Of a DNA stretch of 64,000 nucleotides, positions 1 to 8,956 are shown one piece after another (position 1 is the stretch's first letter; every line of letters begins with the position of its first letter). The stretch spans positions 67,044 through 131,043 of the forward strand of contig JBEHYO010000002.1 of the NCBI GenBank assembly GCA_048498135.1. Direction: 5' to 3'. A model generated the notes under the pieces. The model did not search any database. It was not told where the DNA came from and was given only the letters and a program-made list of their open reading frames with translations. This DNA is from Dokdonella_A sp937902695. GTDB lineage: Bacteria; Pseudomonadota; Gammaproteobacteria; Xanthomonadales; Rhodanobacteraceae. Made by a program: the position numbers and the translations under genes.

Positions 1-2
1 CG

Positions 3-623
3 ATCACCGACATTCCGCCGACCAAAGGCGACGCGCACCGCATCGCGATCATCATCACCGGCGACGGCGGCTGGGCCGGCCTCGATCGCGGCATCGCCGC
101 TGCCCTGAATGCCGACGGCGTCCGCGTCATCGGCTTCTCGACGCTGAAGTTCTTCTGGCACAAGCAGACGCCCGACGCGGCCGCCCAGGCGATCGCGCGC
201 GTGATCGCTCATTACGGCAAGACGTATCCGGACGCGCGCTTCGTGCTGATCGGCTATTCGTTCGGCGCGAGCCTCGTGCCGGTCGTCGCCAATCGTCTGC
301 CCGACGCGGCGCGCGAGCGCGTCGACGGCGGCGTGCTGATTTCACCCGACGACGAGGCCGTGTTCGAGATCCACGTCGGCGACTGGTTCGGCTCGACGCA
401 TCATGCCGAAGCGATGCCGATCGGACCTGAAATGCAGGCGAGCAAGGTGCCGCTCGTCTGCGTGCACGGCGCCGACGAGAGCGACAGCTTTTGCCTGAAG
501 CCGCAGCCCGCGCACGTGAAGGTGGTGGCGTTGCCGGGTGGGCATCACTACAACGGCGATTATGCGGCGCTTGGCGACCTGATCGCCCGGAATCTGCCGA
601 CGCGAAATCGGCCTGCAAAGTAG
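3..623 (+). CDS. VirJ/AcvB-family alpha/beta hydrolase (5' end outside window)
   Basis: The open frame enters from the left edge, so the N-terminus is missing. About 206 residues are visible. Near the visible start it reads ITGDGGWAGLDRGIAAAL, the hallmark of the bacterial VirJ family, followed by a nucleophile elbow GYSFGA and a late GGHHYNGD block carrying the likely catalytic His. VirJ and AcvB proteins are periplasmic serine hydrolases; Agrobacterium AcvB is known to hydrolyse lysyl-phosphatidylglycerol. The link here is strengthened by an MprF-like synthase and a second VirJ-like gene a few kb to the right. The missing part could be a short signal peptide or the extra N-terminal domain of full AcvB; the window cannot tell. 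Stop TAG at 621-623. The next 199 bases hold no gene I can support. Confidence 0.85.
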   Translation: MTDIPPTKGDAHRIAIIITGDGGWAGLDRGIAAALNADGVRVIGFSTLKFFWHKQTPDAAAQAIARVIAHYGKTYPDARFVLIGYSFGASLVPVVANRLPDAARERVDGGVLISPDDEAVFEIHVGDWFGSTHHAEAMPIGPEMQASKVPLVCVHGADESDSFCLKPQPAHVKVVALPGGHHYNGDYAALGDLIARNLPTRNRPAK

Positions 624-822
624 CCTCTACGGCCCGCCGCGCAACGTGGCGGATTCATATACCGAAGCCCGTAATAAATGATTTCGGCGCCACCCATGTC
701 GCCGCGTCATGCCGCGGTCGTGGCTTGCGCGTGACCACCCGGACACTCGCGGCGAACATTCCATCGCCGACTTGCCCGTCGAACATCGTATAGCGTAACG
801 ACGATCGGCTCGAAGGACACAA

Positions 823-1332
823 ATGCGCTCGTATCGCTTCGTCTCGTTGTTCGCGCTGACGCTTGCGTCGGGCCCGTCGCCGGCGTGGGCGTTTATTGAC
901 CCGCCTTATATTGCGCCAGTGCAGCCGGGGGCTGGTGACGCAATATCGGTCAATGTGTATAGAGGTGACTGTGATGTGCTCGACATCGGAATCGTGCCGC
1001 CCGCCATCGAGGAGCACAACGGCCATATCACTGCGTTATTTACGGGAATCCACGAAGATGATCCGGAGTGGTGCATCTACAGTACAGGGACTGAAACTGT
1101 GCTGATAGGGACCTTTCCTCCAGGTTCTTACACGCTCGAGGTCGATAGGCGCTACATGAGCACCTTCGGCACATGGATCCAGGAAACGCTCGGCATCATC
1201 CCGTTTACCGTATTAGCCGCGCCATCGCAGCAACCGATTGCAGCGCCTACGTTGAGTAGCGCGGGTCTGGGTGTGCTCGGGCTGACCTTGCTGGTGGCTG
1301 TCTTCCGCGATTTGCGCAAGCGCTTGGCCTAG
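823..1332 (+). CDS. Secreted small protein with IPTL-CTERM-like sorting tail
   Basis: A 169-residue protein of unknown function with a good Shine-Dalgarno (AAGGAC) ahead of its ATG. Residues 1-23 form a signal peptide ending AWA. The C-terminus reads APTLSSAGLGVLGLTLL, then a hydrophobic stretch and a basic end (RDLRKRLA). That is the architecture of the IPTL-CTERM sorting domain: I/A-P-T-L-S motif, single transmembrane helix, Arg/Lys cluster. Such tails are thought to be processed by a dedicated sorting enzyme; none is seen in this window. The central region, about 110 residues with three Cys, matches nothing I recognise. Base composition is lower in GC than the neighbours, with codons such as ata, tta and agg, so recent acquisition is possible. 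Confidence 0.75.
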   Translation: MRSYRFVSLFALTLASGPSPAWAFIDPPYIAPVQPGAGDAISVNVYRGDCDVLDIGIVPPAIEEHNGHITALFTGIHEDDPEWCIYSTGTETVLIGTFPPGSYTLEVDRRYMSTFGTWIQETLGIIPFTVLAAPSQQPIAAPTLSSAGLGVLGLTLLVAVFRDLRKRLA

Positions 1333-1422
1333 CTCCACGTTGTCTCTCGCCTGCAAACGCGTGGCGGGAACCCACATCGAGTTCCGTACCACTCCATTGA
1401 GCTACCTCAATGGAGCCGAAAC

Positions 1423-3885
1423 ATGCTTGCGCGTCGTCGCATCGCGTTCGTCTTTGCATTGGCTTTCATGCCGATCGCCCTGGCTGCATCCGCTGAGGAC
1501 GTACAGCCTGATCAGACCATCGCGGTGCTACTCACGACAGCGCCGGGCGCACCGACCGCTGATGACCTCGTGGCCTACTACGAAGGACAACAACTCGGGC
1601 CGCCGCCACTGCAAGGGCTCACCGTCGGCAATCCGCAGAAGATCGTCTATCTCATGTCCGTGCGTGCCCAAGGCGATTTTCTCGCGAACCTGCAGGCGCA
1701 TCCGGATTCCGCGCGTGCAGCGTTGGAGCGCTATGTCGTCGTGATCTATCCCGCGGGCACCGACCGCTCGGCACCGCTCGCGGCGTTACGAGCCGACCCG
1801 TACGTGCTCGCGGCCTATCTCACGCCGACGAGCGACTTCTCGGCGCCTTCGGCATCGGTTTCAGCCGAACCAGCATGGACGCCTGAGGCGCCGTCCACCG
1901 ACCCGCAGTACGGCCGCGCCGATATGAACATCGATGCCGCGTGGCAGATGGCCGGCGGCTACGCGCTCATCGCTGACATCGATTCGGGCCTATTCGAGCA
2001 GCATGCAGCCCTCCAGCAGTTCAATCCAGCCGGGCACTACGTCGGTGGTGGCTTTGTGCCAGTCCATTCGATGGACATCAGCCTGACGGGATTGGTCGAT
2101 GGGCAAAACAGCGATGACATCGACGAGCGCCGGCCAATGCCCGTGACCAATCTCGCGTGCAATCCAGACCCTCAGAATCATCCGAACCTGCAGCCGGTAA
2201 CTGCGGGGCATGGCACTCATGTATCGGGACTCATGACCGCGAACGGCGGCGCAGGTCTTGGCGTTCAGGGCACCTGCAAGAAATGCTCGATAGCGATGTG
2301 GAAAACCGCGTATGCCTTTTGCGACGTCACCGATGGAGTGGGCACCGTCAAACTCGGTAGCAACTATGACGCCCAAGCCGCGGCCTTGGGCTTCGCCTCG
2401 GAATCGGGCAACACCATCATAAACATGAGCTTCGGCAACCCGACCGGAATCGATGGTCCGTATCTCGTCTACTGCCAAAACAACCCCACGGATCCGTTCT
2501 GCCTCAACATCGCCCACGCGCTCAATCGCGACGTCGCCATGGTCGCCTCCTCCGGCAACGGCCGCACGCAACTCGATTTCCCTGCGGCTGACACGCGCGT
2601 GATCTCAACTGGCGGCTTTCAGCAGAACCTCGCGATATGGGATCTCTGGCCGAACTGTCCGCAGGTCTATGGCCTCACGCAATGCGGCAGCAACTTCACG
2701 ACGGTCAGCGGCGGTGCGCCGCAGGAGCTCGTGGCTGCGGCCCAATCGGTGCTGTCGACGACGTATCCCGGCTACAACTGGAATCCTAATCTCGCGTGCG
2801 GCGATGGATTCCCAGGGCCCGGGTTCGGCAACGGCACGGGCTGGTGCACCGGCACGTCGATGTCCGCGCCGCAGATCGCCGGCGTTCTGGGGATTCTCCG
2901 GTCGATCAATCCGTTGGTTCATGTCGGCGCTGATCCGACCGTCGCCGGCTCGCTGCGCCGCGTGCTCGCTTCGAGCACGTTCGAGGCGCAGGCGAACCAG
3001 CCATGGAACCCGTTTGTTGGCTACGGTCGGCCTGACGCCGCGGCCGCCGTGCACACGATGCTCGGCAAGGTCGCCCGCTCCGTCGCGCGCAATCGCGCGA
3101 CCCCGTTGTTCCGCCTCTACAGCGTTGGAGCGAAGGACTATGCCGACACCACCTCGCCGCAGATGGCCATCGGCATGATGATCAATTCGACGCACGCGTG
3201 GCAGCCCGTTGCATCGTTGCCGCTCGTCCCCAACTACCCGAACTTTCCGCACGATCCCGCCGACGGCGCGCAGCCGCCGCCGCGTGCGTCGGTCTATGTC
3301 CTGACGACCGAGTACAAGCCCCGTTCGGAATGGCCCGCGCTCGTGCCGCTGTATCTGATGGACAAGGATTTCGCCGGCGCCTACCGCGATGTCGACGACT
3401 TCATGCTCGCCACGACGACGGCTGATATCGAATACGCGCACAACAACGGCTACAACCTGCGCACGATCCAAGGCTATATCTACGCGCCGTGCACGCCGGA
3501 GCCCGGCTGCATCCCGCCCGGCGCGCAGAAGTTCTATCGCGCCTGCAACACGGCCGCCAGCGATTGCGCGACGTTCCTCGAAAATGAAAGCGCGACGTTC
3601 GCGAACAATGGCTACACGTCGACGTTTCCTCCGATCGGCGGCACCAGGACCTTGCTCGGTTATGCCTATCCCGCCACCGACACTGATGGCGACGGCTTGC
3701 CGGACGGTTTCGAATACGTCGTCGGCACGAGCCCCCTTCACACCGACTCGGATGCGGACGGACTCTCCGACGCCTACGAATACCCGATGATCGGCGTGCC
3801 GTTCAGCGATCCCTGCGCGGGCGGCGTCGGTGCCAAGAACTGTGGCGCCGATGTGATCTTCAGGAACGGCTTCGAATTTCCATAA
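1423..3885 (+). CDS. Secreted S8 (subtilisin-like) serine protease with GFE-type C-terminal tail
   Basis: An 820-residue extracellular protease. A signal peptide occupies residues 1-24 (cleavage near ASA). The peptidase S8 catalytic triad is visible: Asp187 in ADIDSG, His263 in GHGTHVSG and Ser479 in GTSMSAP; the oxyanion Asn lies in the NMSFGNP region. The segment before Asp187, about 160 residues, is probably a propeptide. After the catalytic domain come about 200 residues of unknown role. Next are two calcium-binding DxDxDGL repeats of the thrombospondin type 3 kind (TDTDGDGLPDGFE and DSDADGLSD). The protein ends in DVIFRNGFEFP, the same tail found on four other secreted proteins of this window. 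Start chosen by GGAG seven bases upstream of ATG. Convergent with the next gene; no clear terminator in the 63 bases between. Confidence 0.93.
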   Translation: MLARRRIAFVFALAFMPIALAASAEDVQPDQTIAVLLTTAPGAPTADDLVAYYEGQQLGPPPLQGLTVGNPQKIVYLMSVRAQGDFLANLQAHPDSARAALERYVVVIYPAGTDRSAPLAALRADPYVLAAYLTPTSDFSAPSASVSAEPAWTPEAPSTDPQYGRADMNIDAAWQMAGGYALIADIDSGLFEQHAALQQFNPAGHYVGGGFVPVHSMDISLTGLVDGQNSDDIDERRPMPVTNLACNPDPQNHPNLQPVTAGHGTHVSGLMTANGGAGLGVQGTCKKCSIAMWKTAYAFCDVTDGVGTVKLGSNYDAQAAALGFASESGNTIINMSFGNPTGIDGPYLVYCQNNPTDPFCLNIAHALNRDVAMVASSGNGRTQLDFPAADTRVISTGGFQQNLAIWDLWPNCPQVYGLTQCGSNFTTVSGGAPQELVAAAQSVLSTTYPGYNWNPNLACGDGFPGPGFGNGTGWCTGTSMSAPQIAGVLGILRSINPLVHVGADPTVAGSLRRVLASSTFEAQANQPWNPFVGYGRPDAAAAVHTMLGKVARSVARNRATPLFRLYSVGAKDYADTTSPQMAIGMMINSTHAWQPVASLPLVPNYPNFPHDPADGAQPPPRASVYVLTTEYKPRSEWPALVPLYLMDKDFAGAYRDVDDFMLATTTADIEYAHNNGYNLRTIQGYIYAPCTPEPGCIPPGAQKFYRACNTAASDCATFLENESATFANNGYTSTFPPIGGTRTLLGYAYPATDTDGDGLPDGFEYVVGTSPLHTDSDADGLSDAYEYPMIGVPFSDPCAGGVGAKNCGADVIFRNGFEFP

Positions 3886-3948
3886 GGACACGAGCCTGCC
3901 ATTCGTGCGTCGGCAGTCGTTGCGCCGCCGATATATACGGCCGATGAT

Positions 3949-6579
3949 CTAGCGGCCGCCGAACAGGAAGCGTCTATAGCCGCCCGCGACCAGCGCGGCG
4001 ATGTCGATCAGCAGTCCCGGCACCCAGAGCCCGCGCGGATACGCCAGATACGAGCCCGTCCACTCCGGCTCGAACTTCTCCTTGTAGCGCCGTAAACCCT
4101 GGTAGTTGTAGAACCGTCCGCCGTACTGGAACGCAAGCGCCGCGAGCCGCTCGTTGATGCGCGCATACGGGTTGTCGCCGACCGCCGACAACGGCGCCAT
4201 GCCGAGGCTGAAAGTTTCGTAGCCGCGGTCCTTCGCCCACTGCATGACCTTCGCGAACAGGAAATCCATCGTGCCGCGCGGCGCGTCGGCGGTCTGGCGC
4301 ATCAGGTCGACGCTCGCCGTGCCCTGCGGGCCATACGGCGGCAGCACGTTCGCGAACGCGACGAGCACGCCGTCGCGGCGGATCAGCGCGAGCGGGCTCC
4401 ATGCGAAATAATCGGGATCGAAGCGGCCGAGCGAGAAACCTTTCTCGCTCGCGCGCTTGTCGCCGAGCCAGAGATCTGAGACGCGCTCGACGTCGGTCAT
4501 CAGCACCGTGTCGAACGGCGGCTCGACGATCTCGAACGTAAGGCGCTCCTTCACCGAGCGGTTGACGGCCTGCCGCAGATCCTCCCAGCGCTTGCCGGCG
4601 AGCGTGAACTCGTCGAGCCGGATCGTCGCAAGCTCGCCGAGCTTGAAGAGATCGAAGCCGAGATCGTGGTAGAGCGAGAGATCAGGCTCGAGGACTTCAT
4701 AGAACACCGGCACGCGATCCTGCGCGTCGGCGAACTGGCGGAAATCGAGGATCGCGCGCTTGATCGCGTTCTCGGGACCGGACGGCGAGCCCAGCGCGAC
4801 GAGCCGGTCGCGCACGGCGCCGTACGCGACGACGGCATGCCGATCGGCCGACCAGAACAGGTACTTGTCGCCCATGAACGTGAGGTGCGCGAACTCGCCG
4901 CCGCCGTGTCCTTCATACACGGCGCGTGCCGCGGCGAGCTCGGCATGGGCCGGCAGCTTGAGCGTGGGGCGGCGCACCGCGAACGACTGCCAGATGAGGT
5001 AGATCACGACGCCGAGCACGGCGGCGAAGAGGCCGCGGGCGAGCCGCGAGGAATGCTCGCCGACACCGAAATACCAGAGATCGAAGCTGTCGTCGCCGAG
5101 CACCGCCCAGACGCCGGCGACGAAGAACGCGACCACGACCGCGACGAGGCCGAGATACCACGCGGCCGTCGTCGCCGAGGTCAGGCTCATCGCGCGCTGC
5201 GTGAACTCGCGCTTGCGCGTGCGAAGGAGCGCCGCGATCACGAGCAGGAACAGCGCTTCGCCGAAGTGAAGGCCCTTGGTAACGGCGAGCACCGCGCCGA
5301 TCACGAGCATCCACGACGCGAGCCGGTAGGCCACGCGAAGGCGTCCGTCGATGCCGCGGCCGAGGCCGAGCAGCAGCGTGCCGGTCAGGATCGAGAGCCA
5401 GTACGAGCTTTCGATCGCCGCGGCCGGCAGCACCTGCCGCACGGCGATCACGCGCTCGTGCACGGCCGGAATCGCCGCCGAGGAGAGCAGGACGAGGCCG
5501 GCGAGGAATGTCAGCACGGCGAGGAAGCGGATGCCGAGGTTCGCGAGCAGGCTCGCCGGCAGGCCGAGCATGCCGAACAGCGGATGGGCGCGAAGGCGGC
5601 CCATCGCGTGCGCGATGATCGGCATCTGCCTTGCGACCGTGCCCGAGCCGAGATAAAGCGCGGCGAGCAGCGGCAGGAGGTAATACGCGATGCGGAACAG
5701 GAAGAGCCCGGCCGTGACCGCGCCCTGATCGTAGCCGCCGCTGGTCAGCGCCACGAGCATCAAGCCTTCGAACACGCCGAGCCCGCCGGGCACCATGCTG
5801 ACGAGACCGAGGATCGACGCACCCGCGAAGCTGCCGAGCAGCGGACCCGGCTTCACGTGCGCACCGGAGAGAAAAAGGCATGCGTACAGCACGCTGGCGG
5901 CGAGCACCCAGTCGAGGAACGACAACGCCGCGAGCGCGCACTTCAGCTTGAACGGCGGCAGATCGTGGCCTTTCGGCAGCCAGCGCATCAGCGGGCGTCG
6001 CGTGCTCAGCACGAAATACGCGGGCAGGTAGAGCGCGGCTGCGACGAGCACGGCCATCGCGAGCCAGCGCGTCGTCGTCGACGGCGTGATCGGCAGCGAG
6101 CCCGCCGCGAGCGTGACGATGATCAGGATCGAAAGGCCGAGCGGCAGCGACAGCACCTGCATGCCGATCAGCGCGGCGGCGCGGCTGAGCTCGACCTTGA
6201 GCGCCGAGAGTCCGACCAGACGCACGCCCGAGCCGGTCGCGCCGGAAAGATTGAGCGTGTTCGCGGTCGCGTTGGCGACGAACGCGAGGCGCAGGAGGTC
6301 GCGCGCACGCGCCTTGATGCCGAGCCAGCGCGCGATCGCGACGTCGACGAGCCCGGTGAACGCGACGGCCGAGAGCGCGAACAGCGCGACGGCGATCGCC
6401 GGCAGCGTCGGCACGTCGATCAACGTGCGCTGCATCTGCGGCAGATCGAAATCGCTGCCGATCTCGCGCACGACGAGCCAGCCGACCATCGCGAGGAACA
6501 GGAACGGCACCGCGACGCGCAGGCGCGCGAGCCAGAGGCGCGCGGCCGAGGGTGGCGCGGTTTCAGTCGCTGTCGTCAT
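3949..6579 (-). CDS. mprF: MprF/LpiA-like phosphatidylglycerol aminoacyltransferase and flippase
   Basis: An 876-residue integral membrane protein. The first ~520 residues carry about 13-14 hydrophobic helices, including the lysyltransferase/flippase pattern SMVPGGLGVFEG near residue 265. The last ~330 residues form the cytosolic DUF2156 (GNAT-like) aminoacyl transfer domain, recognisable by RREGxLVAFAN-like and SVDLMRQTADAPRGTMDFLF blocks. The family transfers Lys or Ala from aminoacyl-tRNA to phosphatidylglycerol and flips the product, lowering surface charge. Residue specificity cannot be told from sequence. It lies downstream of a VirJ/AcvB-like hydrolase on the same strand, the same functional pairing as lpiA-acvB in Agrobacterium. 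Length is typical of the family (about 840-880). Confidence 0.92.
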   Translation of the reverse strand: MTTATETAPPSAARLWLARLRVAVPFLFLAMVGWLVVREIGSDFDLPQMQRTLIDVPTLPAIAVALFALSAVAFTGLVDVAIARWLGIKARARDLLRLAFVANATANTLNLSGATGSGVRLVGLSALKVELSRAAALIGMQVLSLPLGLSILIIVTLAAGSLPITPSTTTRWLAMAVLVAAALYLPAYFVLSTRRPLMRWLPKGHDLPPFKLKCALAALSFLDWVLAASVLYACLFLSGAHVKPGPLLGSFAGASILGLVSMVPGGLGVFEGLMLVALTSGGYDQGAVTAGLFLFRIAYYLLPLLAALYLGSGTVARQMPIIAHAMGRLRAHPLFGMLGLPASLLANLGIRFLAVLTFLAGLVLLSSAAIPAVHERVIAVRQVLPAAAIESSYWLSILTGTLLLGLGRGIDGRLRVAYRLASWMLVIGAVLAVTKGLHFGEALFLLVIAALLRTRKREFTQRAMSLTSATTAAWYLGLVAVVVAFFVAGVWAVLGDDSFDLWYFGVGEHSSRLARGLFAAVLGVVIYLIWQSFAVRRPTLKLPAHAELAAARAVYEGHGGGEFAHLTFMGDKYLFWSADRHAVVAYGAVRDRLVALGSPSGPENAIKRAILDFRQFADAQDRVPVFYEVLEPDLSLYHDLGFDLFKLGELATIRLDEFTLAGKRWEDLRQAVNRSVKERLTFEIVEPPFDTVLMTDVERVSDLWLGDKRASEKGFSLGRFDPDYFAWSPLALIRRDGVLVAFANVLPPYGPQGTASVDLMRQTADAPRGTMDFLFAKVMQWAKDRGYETFSLGMAPLSAVGDNPYARINERLAALAFQYGGRFYNYQGLRRYKEKFEPEWTGSYLAYPRGLWVPGLLIDIAALVAGGYRRFLFGGR

Positions 6580-6610
6580 AAGCCAATTCTAAGCGGCGCG
6601 CGCGTAGTTC

Positions 6611-6696
6611 CGCCGTCCCCGCGAAAGCGGGGATCCAGTGCCTTTCCGATACCTTTCCAAAAGCCGCTGGGTCCCCGCTTTCGCGGGGACGACGAA
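6611..6696. repeat. Palindromic intergenic repeat, family B copy 1
   Basis: Two copies of the hairpin CCCCGCGAAAGCGGGG in inverted orientation flank about 40 bases between mprF and the upstream virJ-like gene. A second copy of the element lies near 24150. In mRNA it would fold into strong stems. Confidence 0.8.
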
Positions 6697-6704
6697 AGGG
6701 GGGG

Positions 6705-7565
6705 CTAGTGTTTCGCTTCGAGCACTTCGCGCACGCTGTCGCGATATTGCGCCATCCAGTTCTTCGGCACGCCGAAGCCGTGGCCGACCTTGGGCAGCAT
6801 GACCGCCTTCGCATCGGCCTGGCCCTCGACGAACGCCGGCGCGAACTTCGGATCGCAGACCTCGTCCGCCTCGCCCTGCAGGACGCGCCACGGCGCCTGC
6901 ACGGTCTCGCGCTTGTCGAACACGTAGCCGAACGGCGCGACCTGCTGCTTCTTCTGCGTGAGTCCGCCGCTCCCGGGACAGAACGGCTTCCTGATCAGGA
7001 GGTCGGGGCAGAACCCGAGGCTGACGCCGCCGCCGAGCTTGCGGCCTGCGTCTTCGGCGAGCGCGGCATAGACGATCGTGGCGCCGGACGAGTAGCCGAT
7101 TACGATCGGCCGCGTGTCGATCGGGAGGCCGAACTCGCGCACGATCGCGTCGGCGAGCTTGATGAGCCAGCCGGCGGCGTCGCTGCATGCGTCGTCGCCG
7201 GCGTCGAGGGCTTTGAGGAACTGGGGCGACGAGAAGCCGGCGACCCAGTAGCCGAGGCCGACCGCTTCGTGGGCCATGTCCAGCACGCCGAGGTTCCAGC
7301 CGCCGTCGCCCGACGCGAAGAGCGCAAGGCCGCGGCTTTCGCCGGCCGGCTTGTAGACCGCGACTTCGCCGAAGCCGGCGACGTTCACGTAGCGAAACGC
7401 GAGCGGATCGTGCGCCGGCGGGCTGCTTTTCTTGTGCCTGGCCGCGTGCGGCTTCGGCGTCGCCGCGGGAACGTCCTTCGGAGGTGCGGCAGCGAATGCC
7501 GTGGCCACGCAGAACATCGAGACGAGCGCGATCGACGCGCGCGCGATGAAACGATCGGACAGCAA
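6705..7565 (-). CDS. VirJ/AcvB-like periplasmic alpha/beta hydrolase
   Basis: 286 residues from a TTG start chosen because a perfect GGGAGG lies five bases upstream (7571-7576); the frame stays open to an ATG at 7619 with no comparable ribosome site. The signal peptide is followed by AFAAAPP and a Lys/Pro-rich linker. The VirJ-like block ASGDGGWNLGVLDMAHEA (about residues 80-97) is followed by a nucleophile elbow GYSSGA and a GHGFGVPKNW block with the likely catalytic His. It resembles the N-terminal half of AcvB more than the classical VirJ half. It sits directly upstream of mprF, consistent with turnover of aminoacyl-phosphatidylglycerol, and only about 100 bases downstream of cydX on the same strand. 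The role is inferred. Confidence 0.8.
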   Translation of the reverse strand: MLSDRFIARASIALVSMFCVATAFAAAPPKDVPAATPKPHAARHKKSSPPAHDPLAFRYVNVAGFGEVAVYKPAGESRGLALFASGDGGWNLGVLDMAHEAVGLGYWVAGFSSPQFLKALDAGDDACSDAAGWLIKLADAIVREFGLPIDTRPIVIGYSSGATIVYAALAEDAGRKLGGGVSLGFCPDLLIRKPFCPGSGGLTQKKQQVAPFGYVFDKRETVQAPWRVLQGEADEVCDPKFAPAFVEGQADAKAVMLPKVGHGFGVPKNWMAQYRDSVREVLEAKH

Positions 7566-7662
7566 GCCAGCCTCCCTGCGGAAACGCGCGAAACCGTGGC
7601 GGCACGCTATCCGATGCATCCGCGCCTGTCACGCGCGGACGCAGAGGCCGTTTCGTTCCCGG

Positions 7663-7794
7663 TCAGCGCGGCGGATTCTTCTTGTCGGCTTCGAGGCGCG
7701 CGAGATCGTCCGAATGGAGCTCGTACCACATCGCATTCAGGATCGCGAATGCGCAGGCGAGGCCGAGACCCAGGATCCAGCTGAAATACCACAT
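7663..7794 (-). CDS. cydX: Cytochrome bd oxidase small subunit CydX
   Basis: A 43-residue membrane peptide just downstream of cydB. It begins MWYFSWILGLGLACAFAILN, continues AMWYE and ends in a charged tail with KKNPPR. The W-Y-F-x-W-I-L-G start and single transmembrane helix are the signature of the CydX/YbgT family, which binds CydAB and stabilises the heme environment. A Shine-Dalgarno-like GAGGAG precedes the ATG. The gene follows cydB by 18 bases. Confidence 0.9.
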   Translation of the reverse strand: MWYFSWILGLGLACAFAILNAMWYELHSDDLARLEADKKNPPR

Positions 7795-7812
7795 GACGTT
7801 CTCCTCGAAGCC

Positions 7813-8946
7813 TCAGTACATGCCGTGCGTCTGCTTGATGTGCGCGAGCGAGACGCGCCCGCGCAGCACGCTGTAGACCCATGTGGTGTAAGCCAGGATG
7901 AGCGGCAGGAATATCAGTGTCGCGATCAGCATCAGACCGAGCGTCGTGCGGCTGGACGATGCGTCCCAGACCGTGAGGCTACTCTTCGGATCGAGGCTCG
8001 ACGGCAGCAGGAACGGGAACAGCGCGAATCCCGCCGAGAAGATCGTGCCTGCAATCGCGAGCGCGCTGGCGAGGAACGCGCGGCCGTGATGCGCGCGGCG
8101 CGCGAGGAGCGGCACGACCAGCGCAGCAACGATCGCGATCGCCGCGGCGACGCAGGCCCAGGTGCCGAGCGCGCCGTCGCCGAGCCAGCTGCCGCCCGGC
8201 GTGACCTGCTTCAGCAGCGGATTGGACGGCGCATCGCCGACGACGCTGCCGCTGATCGCATAGCCGCTGATGCCGAACGCGAGCCAGAGTCCGGCGAGGA
8301 TGTAGGCGGCGACGAACGCGAGCGCGAACCACGTCGAAACGCGCGCAGCGCGTGCGGCGAGCGTTGCATCGGCCTTGTACGCGACCCACGCGGCGCCGTG
8401 CATCAGCAGCATCGAGAGCGACACGACGCCGGACAGCAGCGCGAACGGACGCAGGAGGCCGATCAGCCCGCCCTCGTAGGTCATGCGCAGCGAATCGTCG
8501 TAGCGGAACGGCACGCCGAGGAACAGATTCCCGAACGCGACACCGAAGATCAGCGGCGGCACGATGCCGGAAATCGTGAGCACCCAGTCCCAGCCGTTGC
8601 GCCAGCGCGCATGCTCGATCTTGTTGCGAAAGCCGAATCCGACCGGTCGCAGGATGAAGGCGAGCAGCACGAGCAGGATCGCGAAGTAGAAGCCCGAGAA
8701 CGACGCCGCGTAGAGCAGCGGCCACGCGGCGAACACGGCGCCGCCGCCGAGGATGATCCAGACCTGGTTGCCTTCCCAGACCGGCTCGACCGTTTCGAGC
8801 ACGCAGCGGCGCTCGTCGTCGTCCTTGCCGAGCACGCGCACCAGCGCGGCCGTGCCGAGATCGAAGCCGTCGGTGACGGCAAATCCGGTCAGGAGCGTGC
8901 CGAGCAGGAGCCACCAGATCACGCGCAGCGTTTCGTAGTCGATCAT
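7813..8946 (-). CDS. cydB: Cytochrome bd ubiquinol oxidase subunit II
   Basis: 377 residues, close to the 379 of E. coli CydB, with about eight transmembrane helices. Diagnostic blocks include GFAVTDGFDLG (residues 21-31), VEPVWEGNQVWIILGGGA (about 53-70) and RPVGFGFRNK (about 100). CydB pairs with CydA in the inner membrane to form the bd-type quinol oxidase, which reduces oxygen to water at low oxygen tension and also resists nitric oxide and cyanide. GAGGAG lies upstream of the ATG. It follows cydA by 10 bases and precedes cydX, so the three are one transcript. Confidence 0.97.
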   Translation of the reverse strand: MIDYETLRVIWWLLLGTLLTGFAVTDGFDLGTAALVRVLGKDDDERRCVLETVEPVWEGNQVWIILGGGAVFAAWPLLYAASFSGFYFAILLVLLAFILRPVGFGFRNKIEHARWRNGWDWVLTISGIVPPLIFGVAFGNLFLGVPFRYDDSLRMTYEGGLIGLLRPFALLSGVVSLSMLLMHGAAWVAYKADATLAARAARVSTWFALAFVAAYILAGLWLAFGISGYAISGSVVGDAPSNPLLKQVTPGGSWLGDGALGTWACVAAAIAIVAALVVPLLARRAHHGRAFLASALAIAGTIFSAGFALFPFLLPSSLDPKSSLTVWDASSSRTTLGLMLIATLIFLPLILAYTTWVYSVLRGRVSLAHIKQTHGMY

Positions 8947-8956
8947 GGCGTACTCC

